Shown here: piece after piece, positions 7,482-17,000 of the stretch
Layout of the letters: every line of letters begins with the position of its first letter
How positions within the stretch are numbered: the stretch's first letter is position 1
Assembly (NCBI GenBank): GCA_036266155.1
Contig: DATANR010000475.1
Span: 1-26,894, forward strand
Length of the DNA: 26,894 nt
Direction: 5' to 3'
Source: SIAJ01 sp036266155
GTDB taxonomy: Bacteria > Planctomycetota > Planctomycetia > Gemmatales > Gemmataceae
Translations under genes and position numbers: made by a program
The notes under the pieces: generated by a model
What the model was told of the DNA's origin: nothing
Database searches by the model: none
The model's input: only the letters and a program-made list of their open reading frames with translations

Positions 7482-10400
7482 ATGCGCCTGTCTCGTTTGC
7501 TTCCACTTACTCTTTTGCCCGCTGTCTTCGCAATCGCCAGCCCGGAAGCGCCGCCCAAGAGCGACTACAACCCGCCCCTCGCCAAGGCGTCCGACGAAGC
7601 CGAGAAGGCGATTCCGCGTTTTCAGCGTGATAAGAGCCTGAAGGTCGAGGTGTGGGCCGCGGAGCCGATGCTTGCCAATCCGGTCTGCTTCGCGTTCGAC
7701 GAGAAGGGCCGATGCTTCGTCGCCGAGACGTTTCGGCTACATCATGGCGTCACCGACGACCGTGGGCACATGAACTGGCTCGAGGATGACCTCGCCAGCC
7801 GATCAACCGCCGACCGCGTCGCCATTTACAAGAAGGATGCGAAGAACAGATTCCATGAGCAGTACGAAAAGGAACGCGAGCGAATTCGGCTACTCGAAGA
7901 TACGACCGGCTCGGGTCGAGCCGACAAATCCACGGTGTTCAGCGATGATTTCGGGCGTGCGGAAGACGGCATCGGTGCCGGGTTGCTCGCCCGCAAAGGG
8001 AACGTCTACTACACGAACATCCCCGACTTGTGGTTGCTCAAGGACACCAAGGGAACCGGCACCGCCGACGTGAAGAAGTCGCTGGCGACCGGCTTCGGCA
8101 TCCACACGTCGTTTATCGGCCACGACCTGCACGGCCTACGCATCGGGCCCGACGGCCGGCTCTACTTCTCGATCGGCGATCGGGGCTTAAACGTCACCAC
8201 CAAGGAAGGCAAGCACCTGTTCGTCCCCGACACCGGGGCCGTGTTGCGTTGCGAACTCGACGGCAGCAACCTCGAAGTCTTCTGCACTGGACTGCGGAAC
8301 CCGCAAGAGTTGGCTTTCGACGACTATGGCAACCTCTTCACGGTCGACAACAACTCGGACTCTGGCGACCAGGCCCGGTTCCTGCACCTGGTCGAGGGCG
8401 GCGAGTACGGCTGGCGGATCGGCTACCAGTACGAGACGGCCATGCACGACAAGTCGGTGAAACAGGGCAACCGCGGGCCGTGGAATTACGAACAGCTCTG
8501 GAACCCGAAGACCGAGGCGGCATACCTTATCCCCGCGATTCGGAACTTCTCGAACGGCCCGTCCGGCTTCACGGCGTATCCCGGCGTCGGCCTCGCCGAG
8601 CGCTACAAGGGCCACTTCTTCCTCGCGAACTTCAGCGGCGGCCCCGGCAACAGCGGCATCTTCTCGTTCGCAGTGAGGCCGAAGGGCGCGTCGTTCGAGA
8701 TGACCGACGATCACAAGTTCCTGTGGGAGATCCTGGCCACCGACTGCGAGTTCGGCCCCGACGGCGCCTTCTACGTGAGCGACTGGGTGAACGGCTGGAA
8801 CCTGCCGGGTAAGGGCCGCATTTACAAGGTGACCGACCCGGACGCGATGAAGGACCCAAAGGTGGAGGAAGCGCGAAAGCTGATCGCGGAGGGGTTTGAT
8901 GGGAAGTCGGTGGAGGAGTTAATCAAGCTGTTGGGGCACGTCCATCGCGGGGTGCGGATGGAGGCGCAGTTGTCGTTGGCGGCAAAAGGCAAGGAGGCGA
9001 TCAAGCCACTTCGTGACGTAGCAGCGGATCAAATGACCGATCGGCTTGCACGAGTCCACGCAATTTGGGGACTGGGAATGATCCACCGCCAATCTTGGCG
9101 GCAAAAAAAGGTTGATCGGGAATACGCCCAAGAGATTGCCCAAGAAATCACTGAGTTCGAGGTTCTGTTAAAGGATCGTGATCCCGAGATTCGTGCACAA
9201 GCAGTGCGAATTCTGGGTGATCAATTATGGTTGCTTCCCTTCGATACCGCAGTTCGGGATTTGTTGAGCGATCGAGACCCGCGCGTCCGATCGAGTACTG
9301 CTCTCGCATTCGGCCATGCTGCAATTCCCTTCCGGAAAGCGAACAAGATCAACGAACAATTGCGATCTGCTTTGTTCAACCTGATCTGGAAGGCGGATGA
9401 AAAAGACGCATATTTGCGACATGCAGGCATTTTTGCGCTGGCTCAGTGCATTCCGGCATCGCTCATGACGGAAGCCGTTAGCGACGAACGACACGAAGTA
9501 CGACTCGCAGTGACAATCGCTCTCCGCCGCCAGAAGTCCCCCGAGGTCGCCGCGTTCCTCGCTGACAGCGACCCCAAAATCGTCGCCGAAGCCGCCCGAG
9601 CGATCAACGACGAACTCATCACGGCCGCGCTGCCGAAGCTCGCCGAGTTCACGGCGAAGCCCAACGTCCCGCCGGTTGTGGCCTTCCGAGCGCTAAACGC
9701 CCGCCTCCTTCTCGGTCGTCCCGAGGATGCGACGGCGCTCGCCGCGTATGCCGCTCGATCGGATGCGCCGGACGTGCAGCGTGCGCTCGCCCTGAAGATG
9801 CTCGGCGACTGGGCCAGTCCGCCGCGGCGTGACTTTATCACAGGGCTGACGCAGAAGATCGAGCCGCGGCCGGCGAACGTCGCGGTCGAAGCGCTGACGG
9901 GCGTGCTCGGCAAAGTCTTCGCGGCCCCGGATGCGGTTCGCAAGGAGGCGACGGCCGTCGCTTCAAAGCTCGGTGTCAAACAGGTCGGGCCATTCCTCGT
10001 TGGGCTGGTGACGGATACGAAGGCGCCGACCGCGTCACGCGTTGATGCCCTGCGAGCGCTCGAAGCCTTGAAGGACCCGAAGCTGCCTGAAGCAACGACG
10101 ACCGCCCTCGCATCGACCGACCCGCGTCTGCGCACCGCCGCTCGCGGCGTAGCGATCAAGAAGGACGCTGCCGGCGTTTTGAAGCAATTTCGCGACGTGC
10201 TGGCCGGCACCGACCTGGTCGAACAACAGGGGGCGTTCTCAATCCTCGCCGTGAACCCATCGGCCGATGCCGATGCGTTGGTTGAAGAGTGGCTTGACAA
10301 ATTTGTTGCCAACAAGACGCGGCCGGAATTGGCGCTCGACATTCTCGAAGCGGCCGGCGCGAGCAAGTCCGAGCGCATCAAACGTCGGCTTGCGGGTTTT

Positions 10401-10883
10401 GAAAATGCACGCCCGAAAGACGACCTGGGCAAATATCGCGAAGCCCTCGCGGGCGGCGACGCGGCAAACGGGCGCAATCTCTTCCTCACCAAAGTGGCAG
10501 TCGAGTGCCAGCGTTGCCACAAACTCGACGGCCAGGGAGGCGAAGTCGGCCCGCCGCTCAACGGCGTCGGCAAGCAGACGCGCGATTACCTGCTCGAATC
10601 CATCGTGGTGCCGAGCAAGGCAATCGCCAAGGGTTATGAATCGGTGCTGATCGTCACGCTCGACGGCAAGACTGTCAGCGGTGTGTTGAAGTCGGAAGAC
10701 GACAAGGAGGTCCGCGTGATGACGGCCGAGGGCAAGCTGGTCGTGGTGAAGAAAGCCGACATCGACGATCGCCGAGCGACGAAGTCGGCCATGCCGGATG
10801 ATCTGGCGGGGAAACTGACCAAGCGCGAGTTACGCGATCTGGTGGAGTTCTTGAGCGGGTTGAAGGAGGAGTGGAAGAAGTGA
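7482..10883 (+). CDS. PVC-type c-type cytochrome: beta-propeller dehydrogenase-like domain, HEAT repeats, C-terminal CxxCH heme domain
   Basis: A secreted 1133-residue protein of a type greatly expanded in planctomycetes. Domains in order: a signal peptide (MRLSRLLPLTLLPAVFAIA, 1-19); a beta-propeller, 'membrane-bound dehydrogenase'-like domain, about 45-460 (VWAAEPMLANPVCFAFDEKGRCFVAE, GHDLHGLRIGPDGRLYFSIGDRG, FCTGLRNPQELAFDDYGN, DCEFGPDGAFYVSDW, each split here by family-typical spacing); HEAT-like helical repeats, about 465-960; and a heme domain, about 975-1130, with CQRCH (Cys1009, Cys1012, His1013) followed by GGEVGPPLNGVGKQ. It probably oxidises sugars or alcohols, or passes electrons, in the periplasm or paryphoplasm; the substrate is unknown. 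GGAG before the ATG gives a reasonable ribosome site. Between about 8920 and 9520 (residues 480-680) codon use is visibly less GC-rich than on both sides. Uma2 follows after 4 bp. Confidence 0.93.
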   Translation: MRLSRLLPLTLLPAVFAIASPEAPPKSDYNPPLAKASDEAEKAIPRFQRDKSLKVEVWAAEPMLANPVCFAFDEKGRCFVAETFRLHHGVTDDRGHMNWLEDDLASRSTADRVAIYKKDAKNRFHEQYEKERERIRLLEDTTGSGRADKSTVFSDDFGRAEDGIGAGLLARKGNVYYTNIPDLWLLKDTKGTGTADVKKSLATGFGIHTSFIGHDLHGLRIGPDGRLYFSIGDRGLNVTTKEGKHLFVPDTGAVLRCELDGSNLEVFCTGLRNPQELAFDDYGNLFTVDNNSDSGDQARFLHLVEGGEYGWRIGYQYETAMHDKSVKQGNRGPWNYEQLWNPKTEAAYLIPAIRNFSNGPSGFTAYPGVGLAERYKGHFFLANFSGGPGNSGIFSFAVRPKGASFEMTDDHKFLWEILATDCEFGPDGAFYVSDWVNGWNLPGKGRIYKVTDPDAMKDPKVEEARKLIAEGFDGKSVEELIKLLGHVHRGVRMEAQLSLAAKGKEAIKPLRDVAADQMTDRLARVHAIWGLGMIHRQSWRQKKVDREYAQEIAQEITEFEVLLKDRDPEIRAQAVRILGDQLWLLPFDTAVRDLLSDRDPRVRSSTALAFGHAAIPFRKANKINEQLRSALFNLIWKADEKDAYLRHAGIFALAQCIPASLMTEAVSDERHEVRLAVTIALRRQKSPEVAAFLADSDPKIVAEAARAINDELITAALPKLAEFTAKPNVPPVVAFRALNARLLLGRPEDATALAAYAARSDAPDVQRALALKMLGDWASPPRRDFITGLTQKIEPRPANVAVEALTGVLGKVFAAPDAVRKEATAVASKLGVKQVGPFLVGLVTDTKAPTASRVDALRALEALKDPKLPEATTTALASTDPRLRTAARGVAIKKDAAGVLKQFRDVLAGTDLVEQQGAFSILAVNPSADADALVEEWLDKFVANKTRPELALDILEAAGASKSERIKRRLAGFENARPKDDLGKYREALAGGDAANGRNLFLTKVAVECQRCHKLDGQGGEVGPPLNGVGKQTRDYLLESIVVPSKAIAKGYESVLIVTLDGKTVSGVLKSEDDKEVRVMTAEGKLVVVKKADIDDRRATKSAMPDDLAGKLTKRELRDLVEFLSGLKEEWKK

Positions 10884-10887
10884 TAGG

Positions 10888-11544
10888 ATGGTGCAATTGT
10901 TCGGAAGCGCGCCGAAGCCGAGTAGTTCGATGCCAATGATGGTCTTGAATCGGGAAATAACGGAGTCGATCCTTGAACAGCGCCGCGCGCTCGGCAATCG
11001 CACGCGCGACGAAGTCTGGGATGGGGTGACTTACATTATGCCCGAACCTGGCAATGAGCACGAACAGATCGCCCTCTTCTTTGGCAGCGTGTTTTATCAG
11101 GCGTTTTGCCTGGGAACATCGAACGTGGTTCAGGGGACGGCCAACATCAGCGACCAGATAGTCGACTGGACCGACAACTACCGCAATCCCGACATGGCGT
11201 ATTTCTCGTCTAATTGTGCGGCGGTTGATCACGGATCATTTTGGTCCGGCGGCCCAGACTTCTTGCTGGAGATCATCTCGCCCGATGACATGAGTCGGGA
11301 CAAGCTGCCCTTCTATGCGTCGGTTGGCACGCGTGAAGTGCTCATTCTCGACCGCGACCCCTGGCAACTCGAGCTTTACCAGCTTCGACGTGGAAAACTC
11401 CGCCTCGTTGGGACTGCAAAGCCGGGGGACGGACAGTTGCTTCCAAGCCAAGTCGTCCCCCTCAGCTTTGCGCTCGGCCGTGCCAAACGCCGGCCGAAGA
11501 TCGTGATCGCACAGACAGAGTCCGAACAGCAATGGACGTTCTGA
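10888..11544 (+). CDS. Uma2 family (DUF820) PD-(D/E)xK-fold endonuclease-like protein
   Basis: A 218-residue protein of the Uma2 family, common in cyanobacteria and planctomycetes. Its fold is of the restriction-endonuclease type, but its biological role is largely unknown. The putative catalytic set is visible: NPDMAYF (Asp102), FLLEIISP (Glu128) and RDKLPFY (Lys139), followed by the characteristic GTREVLILD (147-155). The N terminus has the family's WDGVTYIMPEPGNEHE segment (44-59). ATG 10888 lies 4 bp after the cytochrome stop; alternative in-frame ATGs at 10930, 10936 and 10939 would remove a disordered start and may be the true ones. It is convergent with the next gene, with only 6 bp between stops. 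All three putative catalytic residues are present, so nothing suggests decay. Confidence 0.88.
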   Translation: MVQLFGSAPKPSSSMPMMVLNREITESILEQRRALGNRTRDEVWDGVTYIMPEPGNEHEQIALFFGSVFYQAFCLGTSNVVQGTANISDQIVDWTDNYRNPDMAYFSSNCAAVDHGSFWSGGPDFLLEIISPDDMSRDKLPFYASVGTREVLILDRDPWQLELYQLRRGKLRLVGTAKPGDGQLLPSQVVPLSFALGRAKRRPKIVIAQTESEQQWTF

Positions 11545-11550
11545 ACGGCC

Positions 11551-12054
11551 TCACTTCTTCCCCGGCTTCGCCGGAAACTCAAACGTCTCTTCCGCGGGAT
11601 TGGCGCCCTTCGATCCGATCAGAATCGACTTCGTCGCCGCCTGACCGTCGATCTGCAGGTCCAGGAACTTGATGCCAGTCGCCTCGCCGTTGAGCTTCAA
11701 GTCAAAGCCGCTCTCGCTGCCCTTCTTGAGCGTGAATTTGACGTTGAACTCCTTGCTCTTGATGTCCATCCACTTTGGGGCCGGCTCGTTGCTTTTGCCG
11801 CCGGCCATCGTCGAGTAGGTCTTCATCTGGGAAAAGCCGCCGTCGACAGTTGCGATCTTTCCGGTAAACACCTGTCCGTCCTTGCTGGCGGTGGCGCGGA
11901 AGTGCCAGCCCGCGTCGTCATACCAAACGGCATACTTGCCGGCGCCGGGCTTGTAGGTCGGCTTTCCTTTTGGGTCGGGCGCATCATCAGCCCAAGTCGA
12001 AGCACCAAGACCTAGCAACAACGCAGAAACGAACAGACAGGCGCGTGCGAACAT
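11551..12054 (-). CDS. secreted hypothetical protein
   Basis: A 167-residue protein with a clear signal peptide (MFARACLFVSALLLGLGAS, cleavage probably near STWA-DD). The mature part is beta-strand-like and Lys/Gly-rich: KYAVWYDDAGWHFRATAS, then GKIATVDGGFSQMKTY, and near the end LDLQIDGQAATKSILIGS. I recognise no family; it might be a small periplasmic or surface beta-sandwich. GGAGG lies 9 bp upstream of ATG 12054-12052 on the minus strand. It diverges from pyrD across 425 bp that carries the hairpin cluster. Its C terminus EFPAKPGKK ends 6 bp from the Uma2 stop. Confidence 0.83.
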   Translation of the reverse strand: MFARACLFVSALLLGLGASTWADDAPDPKGKPTYKPGAGKYAVWYDDAGWHFRATASKDGQVFTGKIATVDGGFSQMKTYSTMAGGKSNEPAPKWMDIKSKEFNVKFTLKKGSESGFDLKLNGEATGIKFLDLQIDGQAATKSILIGSKGANPAEETFEFPAKPGKK

Positions 12055-12124
12055 GTGACCGATCCTCCCGGACGGGTGGAGAAGAGATTGAAGTGGATTC
12101 TATGAAGGGGCCAAGAAAGAGGTG

Positions 12125-12180
12125 AGGGCACGGGAGATAGCCCACGCGGGGACTCGCAACCCGCGTGGCTCCCGTGCCCT
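12125..12180. repeat. hairpin 1 with GACTCGCAA loop
   Basis: A two-part perfect stem. The outer arms AGGGCACGGGAG (12125-12136) and CTCCCGTGCCCT (12169-12180) pair over 12 bp. After a 5-nt one-sided bulge, the inner arms CCACGCGGG (12142-12150) and CCCGCGTGG (12160-12168) pair over 9 bp. The loop is GACTCGCAA (12151-12159). The element lies between two divergent genes, so it is not a simple terminator of either. Confidence 0.85.
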
Positions 12181-12197
12181 GTGTGGTAGGAGCAAAA

Positions 12198-12215
12198 AAT
12201 TGGTGTTAACCAATT
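12198..12215. repeat. small AT-rich hairpin between the two shared-loop hairpins
   Basis: AATTGGT (12198-12204) pairs with ACCAATT (12209-12215) around a GTTA loop. A run of six A (12194-12199) precedes it. It lies between hairpins 1 and 3 and could be an operator-like palindrome or part of the same element. Confidence 0.65.
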
Positions 12216-12218
12216 CTT

Positions 12219-12245
12219 GTGACTCGGGACTCGCAACCGAGTCAC
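12219..12245. repeat. hairpin 3 with the same GACTCGCAA loop on a different stem
   Basis: GTGACTCGG (12219-12227) pairs perfectly with CCGAGTCAC (12237-12245). The loop at 12228-12236 is again exactly GACTCGCAA, identical to hairpin 1 although the stem sequence differs. Conserved loop plus non-homologous but complementary stems suggests the loop or structure is what matters. Confidence 0.8.
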
Positions 12246-12479
12246 GCCAAACTTAGAAGCAACGCCCGTGCCACATCTGGATTTTTTCTGAACTTACTGG
12301 CGGACGCACAAAATGCCCTGCAAAACCGTGCAGATTCCAGTCTGCCGGCGGCAATTCCCACCGGGCAAACGCATCAAATCGCACCATCTGCGTTGTTGTG
12401 CGCCACCCGAGTGTCTCGTTCTGCATCAACGCAACTGATACGGTTGTATTCCCGCGGCAAACGCCATAGTTTGGCCTTC
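12246..12479. other. intergenic leader upstream of pyrD, no gene seen
   Basis: The frame of pyrD is open through this stretch, but the translation is not protein-like and no family residues are found before the MDVDLAVQIGNL start. A T6 run (GGATTTTTTCTG, about 12283-12294) and a small GCAGA / TCTGC hairpin near 12330-12346 are the only local structures I noticed. Confidence 0.5.
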
Positions 12480-13388
12480 ATGGACGTCGACCTCGCCGTG
12501 CAGATTGGCAACCTCCACTTGCGCAATCCGGTTCTCGTCGCGTCTGGAACCTTTGGTTATGCGCGCGAGATGGCGGACTTGGTCGATTTCGCACAACTCG
12601 GCGGAATCATACCCAAGACAGTCACGGCCAAGCCCCGTGCCGGCAATTCGCCGCCGCGGACCGTCGAGACCGCCTCGGGCCTGCTCAACGCGATCGGCCT
12701 CGACAACGACGGCATCGACCACTTCTTCGATCACCATCTTCCCTATCTGAAGTCACTGCCGACGGCCGTGCTTGGCAATGTCGCCGGCGAGGACGAGGAT
12801 GAGTTTGTCGACCTGACCCGACGGATGGGCGCCGCGGGCCTGGCGGGCGTCGAGCTGAATCTCTCTTGCCCGAACGTCTCCGGCGGTATCGACTTCGCCA
12901 CCGACGCGACCGTCACTCGCCGAATCGTCCGGCGTTGTCGCGACGTCTGTTCCGTGCCAATGATCGCTAAACTGACGCCGAATGTAACGGACGTCGTTGC
13001 GATCGCGCGCGCCGCGGCCGATGGCGGGGCCGATGCGGTCTCCCTGGCCAACACGCTGCTCGGCATCGCTGTCGACTGGAAAAATCGACGACCGATGCTC
13101 GGCAACGCCACCGGCGGCCTGAGCGGGCCGGCCATCAAGCCGATCATCTTGCGAATGGTCTGGCAGGTGGCGAGAGCACGGGTGCTGCCGATCGTCGCTG
13201 TCGGAGGTATCGCCACGATCGACGACGTGATGGAGTTCCTGGTCGCCGGTGCCACGGCTGTTCAGATCGGCACGGCCAATTTTTACGATCCGACTGTGAG
13301 CGAACGGATCGTGAACGCCCTTCCCGAAGCCTTACGGTCGATCGGCTGCGATTCGGTTCGCGGCGCCGTCGGGGCCATGCACCGCTAA
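12480..13388 (+). CDS. pyrD: dihydroorotate dehydrogenase, type 1B catalytic subunit
   Basis: A 302-residue FMN enzyme that oxidises dihydroorotate to orotate in pyrimidine synthesis. The class 1 catalytic Cys is seen in NLSCPNVSGG (Cys130); class 2 enzymes have Ser here. Other signatures are VLVASGTFGYA (18-28, FMN/phosphate side), KTVTAKPRAGN (46-56), AKLTPNVTD, SLANTLLG, GGLSGPAIKP and the C-terminal FMN-phosphate motif VGGIATIDDVMEFLVAGATAV, cited here in pieces of the family pattern. Type 1B needs an electron-transfer partner, PyrK, which is not in the window. ATG 12480 was chosen because the conserved N terminus starts there; no Shine-Dalgarno precedes it, so the transcript may be leaderless or use another signal. 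An inverted repeat begins 46 bp after the stop. Confidence 0.94.
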   Translation: MDVDLAVQIGNLHLRNPVLVASGTFGYAREMADLVDFAQLGGIIPKTVTAKPRAGNSPPRTVETASGLLNAIGLDNDGIDHFFDHHLPYLKSLPTAVLGNVAGEDEDEFVDLTRRMGAAGLAGVELNLSCPNVSGGIDFATDATVTRRIVRRCRDVCSVPMIAKLTPNVTDVVAIARAAADGGADAVSLANTLLGIAVDWKNRRPMLGNATGGLSGPAIKPIILRMVWQVARARVLPIVAVGGIATIDDVMEFLVAGATAVQIGTANFYDPTVSERIVNALPEALRSIGCDSVRGAVGAMHR

Positions 13389-13434
13389 AGGTCGATGTGC
13401 GTAGCTTTGACGATGTCTTTTGGCACTGCTGAGT

Positions 13435-13494
13435 TTGGCGACCTTCCTATTTGGAAAAGTGCGTTTTCCGCGGCAATTTGAGGAAGGTCGCCAA
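13435..13494. repeat. nested inverted repeat downstream of pyrD
   Basis: The outer arms TTGGCGACCTTCCT (13435-13448) and AGGAAGGTCGCCAA (13481-13494) are a perfect 14-bp inverted repeat. Inside it is a second stem GGAAAA (13453-13458) / TTTTCC (13464-13469) with loop GTGCG. No T-tract follows, so it is not a classic Rho-independent terminator. It might stabilise the pyrD mRNA end or be a small mobile-type repeat. Confidence 0.75.
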
Positions 13495-13526
13495 GATCGC
13501 CAACCTTTTGCCACCCCCCCCTGTCC

Positions 13527-13567
13527 CCGTCGGTGCAGTCGGACAACTCGGTCCGCACGACCGACGG
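13527..13567 (+). terminator. imperfect hairpin downstream of pyrD, possible terminator
   Basis: CCGTCGGT (13527-13534) pairs with ACCGACGG (13560-13567), and GGAC (13541-13544) with GTCC (13551-13554) around AACTCG. A T6 run follows only about 18 bp later (13586-13591), which is far for a classic terminator. It is preceded by a C8 run at 13514-13521. Confidence 0.35.
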
Positions 13568-14034
13568 TCAATGGTTGTTCAATTCTTTTTTGTAACCGGT
13601 GGATGTACAGTGAAGGATTGAAGTAGTACCATGATTCCCAGGCTGGGACATTCTCTCGCTCTCCGTCCCGCACTCGCGCAACTTGCACCTGGACCTCTCC
13701 TCCCTCTTCAAGGGCCTTCCACGGTTCCGGTTTGCGGTTGAACTAGCTTTGGCCTTTAAGATTCGTGACTTCAATAGGCTGCTGCATCGCCCGTCACGCA
13801 GGATTCGCGTTGCCATGACCTTGGCTCGGTGTCGCCAACTAGCGTTGTCGCGGCGCAATTTGAGCGCTGCACGGATGCCTCAGCGCTTTATTCGCAGCTG
13901 GCAACAGCTTCTAGGAACTGAATGTCATTGACGAGAGGTAGCGTTTCTTACTTTCCGTTGATGAGAGAGATCACTCATTAGTTTTTGTTCATTATTTGTT
14001 CGGTTGCTCGCACTCTTAACGCAGGAAACAGGCC
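13568..14034. other. 467-bp intergenic region upstream of the giant surface-protein gene
   Basis: Short open frames exist on both strands here (82 codons at 13683-13931 plus; 96 codons at 13568-13858 minus), but neither has a ribosome site or a recognisable sequence, so I do not call them genes. TCCCAG-G-CTGGGA at 13636-13648 is a small palindrome. The final part (about 13930-14020) is more AT-rich than its surroundings and probably carries the promoter and leader of the giant gene, though I see no convincing -35/-10 pair. Confidence 0.5.
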
Positions 14035-17000
14035 ATGTCGACCCCCCTCGCGGCACGATGGTTCCGAAGTCCTCTGAAGGCTCTCGCACGCTCCAAGGAG
14101 CGCGCTAAGAACCGCCAATTCGCGTCCGGCTTCAAGCCGCGACTCGAGAACCTGGAAGATCGGACGGTGTTCGACGTCAACGTGACGGCGACGGCCGGCA
14201 CCATGGGGCCGACGAACTACACGACCCTAGGGGCCGCCTTTGCCGCCGTCAACGCGGGCACACACCTGGGCGCCATTACGATCGACGTGGTCGGCGACAC
14301 GAACGAGGGGGTGGCCACAGCCGTCCTCAACGCGAGCGGATCGGGCGCGGCCTCCTATAGCAGCATGTTGATTCGCCCGTCCGGCGGCGCCGCTCGGACA
14401 ATTACCGGCGCCACCACCGCCGGCAATCCGCTGATCGACCTGAACGGCGCGGACAACGTCACCATCGACGGCCTGAACACCGGCGGCAACTCGCTGACGA
14501 TCTCCAACACGACCGTCTCGGCGACTTCCGGGACTTCAACGATCCGTCTCCAGACCGACGCCACCGGCAACACGATCACGAAGAGTTCGATTCTCGGTTC
14601 CTCGACGATGGCCACGACTACGAACGGCGGCAACATCTGGTTTGGCGCGGGAGCCGTCGCGACAGGCAACGACAACAACATCATTTCGAATAACAACATC
14701 GGGCCGGCCGGAGTGAACCTGCCGACCAAGCTCATCTACGGCAACGGTTCGACGACGACGACGACGCTTTACAACAGCGGCATTCAGATCACCGGCAACA
14801 ACCTGTTCGACTTCTTCAATGCGGCCGCTCAATCCAACGCCGTCTATATTGCCGGCGGAAACACGGGCTGGACGATCAACAATAACCGGATCTATCAAAC
14901 CGCGACGCGGACCCAGACGGCGGGTGCGATCATAGCAGGCATTCAAGCCGCCAGTGTCACCGGCAACGACGGACTGACCATCTCCGGCAACATTATTGGG
15001 TTCGCCAACTCGTCCGGAACCGGCACAACCAATCTGGTCGGTTTAAACACGTCTTCGCGGTTCTACCCCATTTATTTTTCGTCGGCGGGAACGACGGTTG
15101 CTTCGAGCATTCAGGGCAACACAATCGCCGGCCTCAATTTGACGGGTGCTTGGGGCACAACCAGCACGACTGCAGGTTTTATCGGTATCTTTATCAGCTC
15201 GGGTCTCGTCAACATCGGCACCACGACGGGTAATACGATCGGCAGCCTGACGACGGCCGGTTCGATCACCATCGCGGAAAGCAACGCCTCGGCCTCGGAG
15301 GTCTATGGGATCTATTTCTTCCCATCTTTGACCAGCAACATTTCGAATAACAATGTTGGCGGCATGGTTGTATCCAACGCGGGCACGGTGGCAATTTCGG
15401 TCTACGGGGAGCGTGCCTTCACCTCATCGTCCTTCATCAATACATTCGCGAACAACACGATCGGCTCTGCTGCTGCGCCGATCACAAATACAACATCGGC
15501 GACCACGTCGCGGACGATCGGCATTTATTCACAGTCCGGCGCCACGGTTGCCACCGGCAACACCATCAGCAATCTCTCGACGAATGCGCCGAATGTCGGC
15601 ACCGCGGCTGCCGCCGCCGTGATCGGCATCTGGAGCGATAATTCATCGGCGACCCTCGGCAACAACATTGCACAGAATACGATTCGCAACCTGTCCGATT
15701 CCGATCCCGCGGCCGCTGTGTGGGTCACGGGCCTGCATTACAACGGTGCCACGAGCGGAACGCAGACGATCCAGCGCAATCTGATCCAGAACCTCTCCAC
15801 AGCCAGCAGCAGCGCCACGGCCACCGTGAACGGCGTCTACATTCTGGCCGGAGCCGCGACTTATCAGAACAATATCGTCGCCATCGGCGGCAATATGACG
15901 TCGAACAGCCCGCAGATCAACGGTATCAATGAAGTCGGCGGGACAAATAACTTCTACCACAACAGCGTGTATATTGGCGGCGCCAGCGTGGCCGCCGGTT
16001 CGGCGAATTCGTTCGCGTTCAACAGCGCCGTTACCGCGAACACGCGTAATTACCGCGACAACATCTTCTGGAACGCGCGCAGCAATGCAGCCGCCAGCGG
16101 CAAGCATTACGCCATTCGCGTCGGCGGCACCGCGGCCAACCCGGCGGGACTGACGTCCAACAACAACATCTTGTTCGCCAACGGAACGGGCGGTTATGTC
16201 GGCTTGTTCAATGCCGTCGATCAAACGTCGCTCGCGAACTGGCAGTCGGCCACCGGCAACGACGCGTACAGCTTCGCGGTCAACCCGCAGTATAACGACC
16301 CAACCAATGCCACGCCCGACTTGCATATCCACCCCACCAATGCGACCGCGGCTGAAGGCAACGGCGCCGATGTGGGCGTCACTGACGATTTCGACGGTCA
16401 GACACGTTCCGGCCTGACACCCGTCGACGTTGGCGCCGACGCCGGCAATTTCAATGGCGTCGACCTGTCGCCGCCGAACATCACCTACTCGGCGCTCGGC
16501 AATACTAGCTTGACCGGCGATCGCACTTTTTCAGTGACGCTGACCGATGTGACCGGCGTGGCCACCGGCGGGTCGGCGCCGCGCGTCTATTTCAACAAGA
16601 ATGGCGGCGCCTATTCCTCCACGGCGCTCGCGCTCCAGAGCGGTACCGTAAACAACGGTGTCTGGACGGCCACGATCAGCGCTTCGGCGCTGGGCGGCGT
16701 CACGACGTCCGACGTAATCCGCTATTTCGTGGTCGCGCAGGATACGCTCGGCCAATTGTCGGCCAGCCCGAGCGGCGGCTTCGTCGGCACGAACGTCAAT
16801 ACCGTGAGCTCGCCGCCGAGCACGCCGAGCCAGTACGTCATCGCCGTCGCGTTCTCCGGAGTCTACAACGTCGGCACATTCCAAACCTATACGTCCTTGA
16901 CCAATGCCGGCGGCATCTTCGAGGCGATTAACAACGGCGTGTTGACCGGCAATGTGACCATCAACATCGTGAGCGATTTGGCTTCGGAGGTCGGCACGGC

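Noticed and set aside
9443..10573. 376-codon minus-strand frame opposite the cytochrome
   Set aside because: Ser/Arg/Ala-rich antisense shadow; the plus strand has clear HEAT and heme domains through this stretch.
12219..12479. 87-codon upstream extension of pyrD
   Set aside because: It would translate across one of the hairpins, and the family N terminus starts at 12480.
13683..13931. Possible 82-residue gene in the intergenic region before the giant gene
   Set aside because: No ribosome site, no recognisable sequence, and a competing open frame on the other strand; insufficient support.
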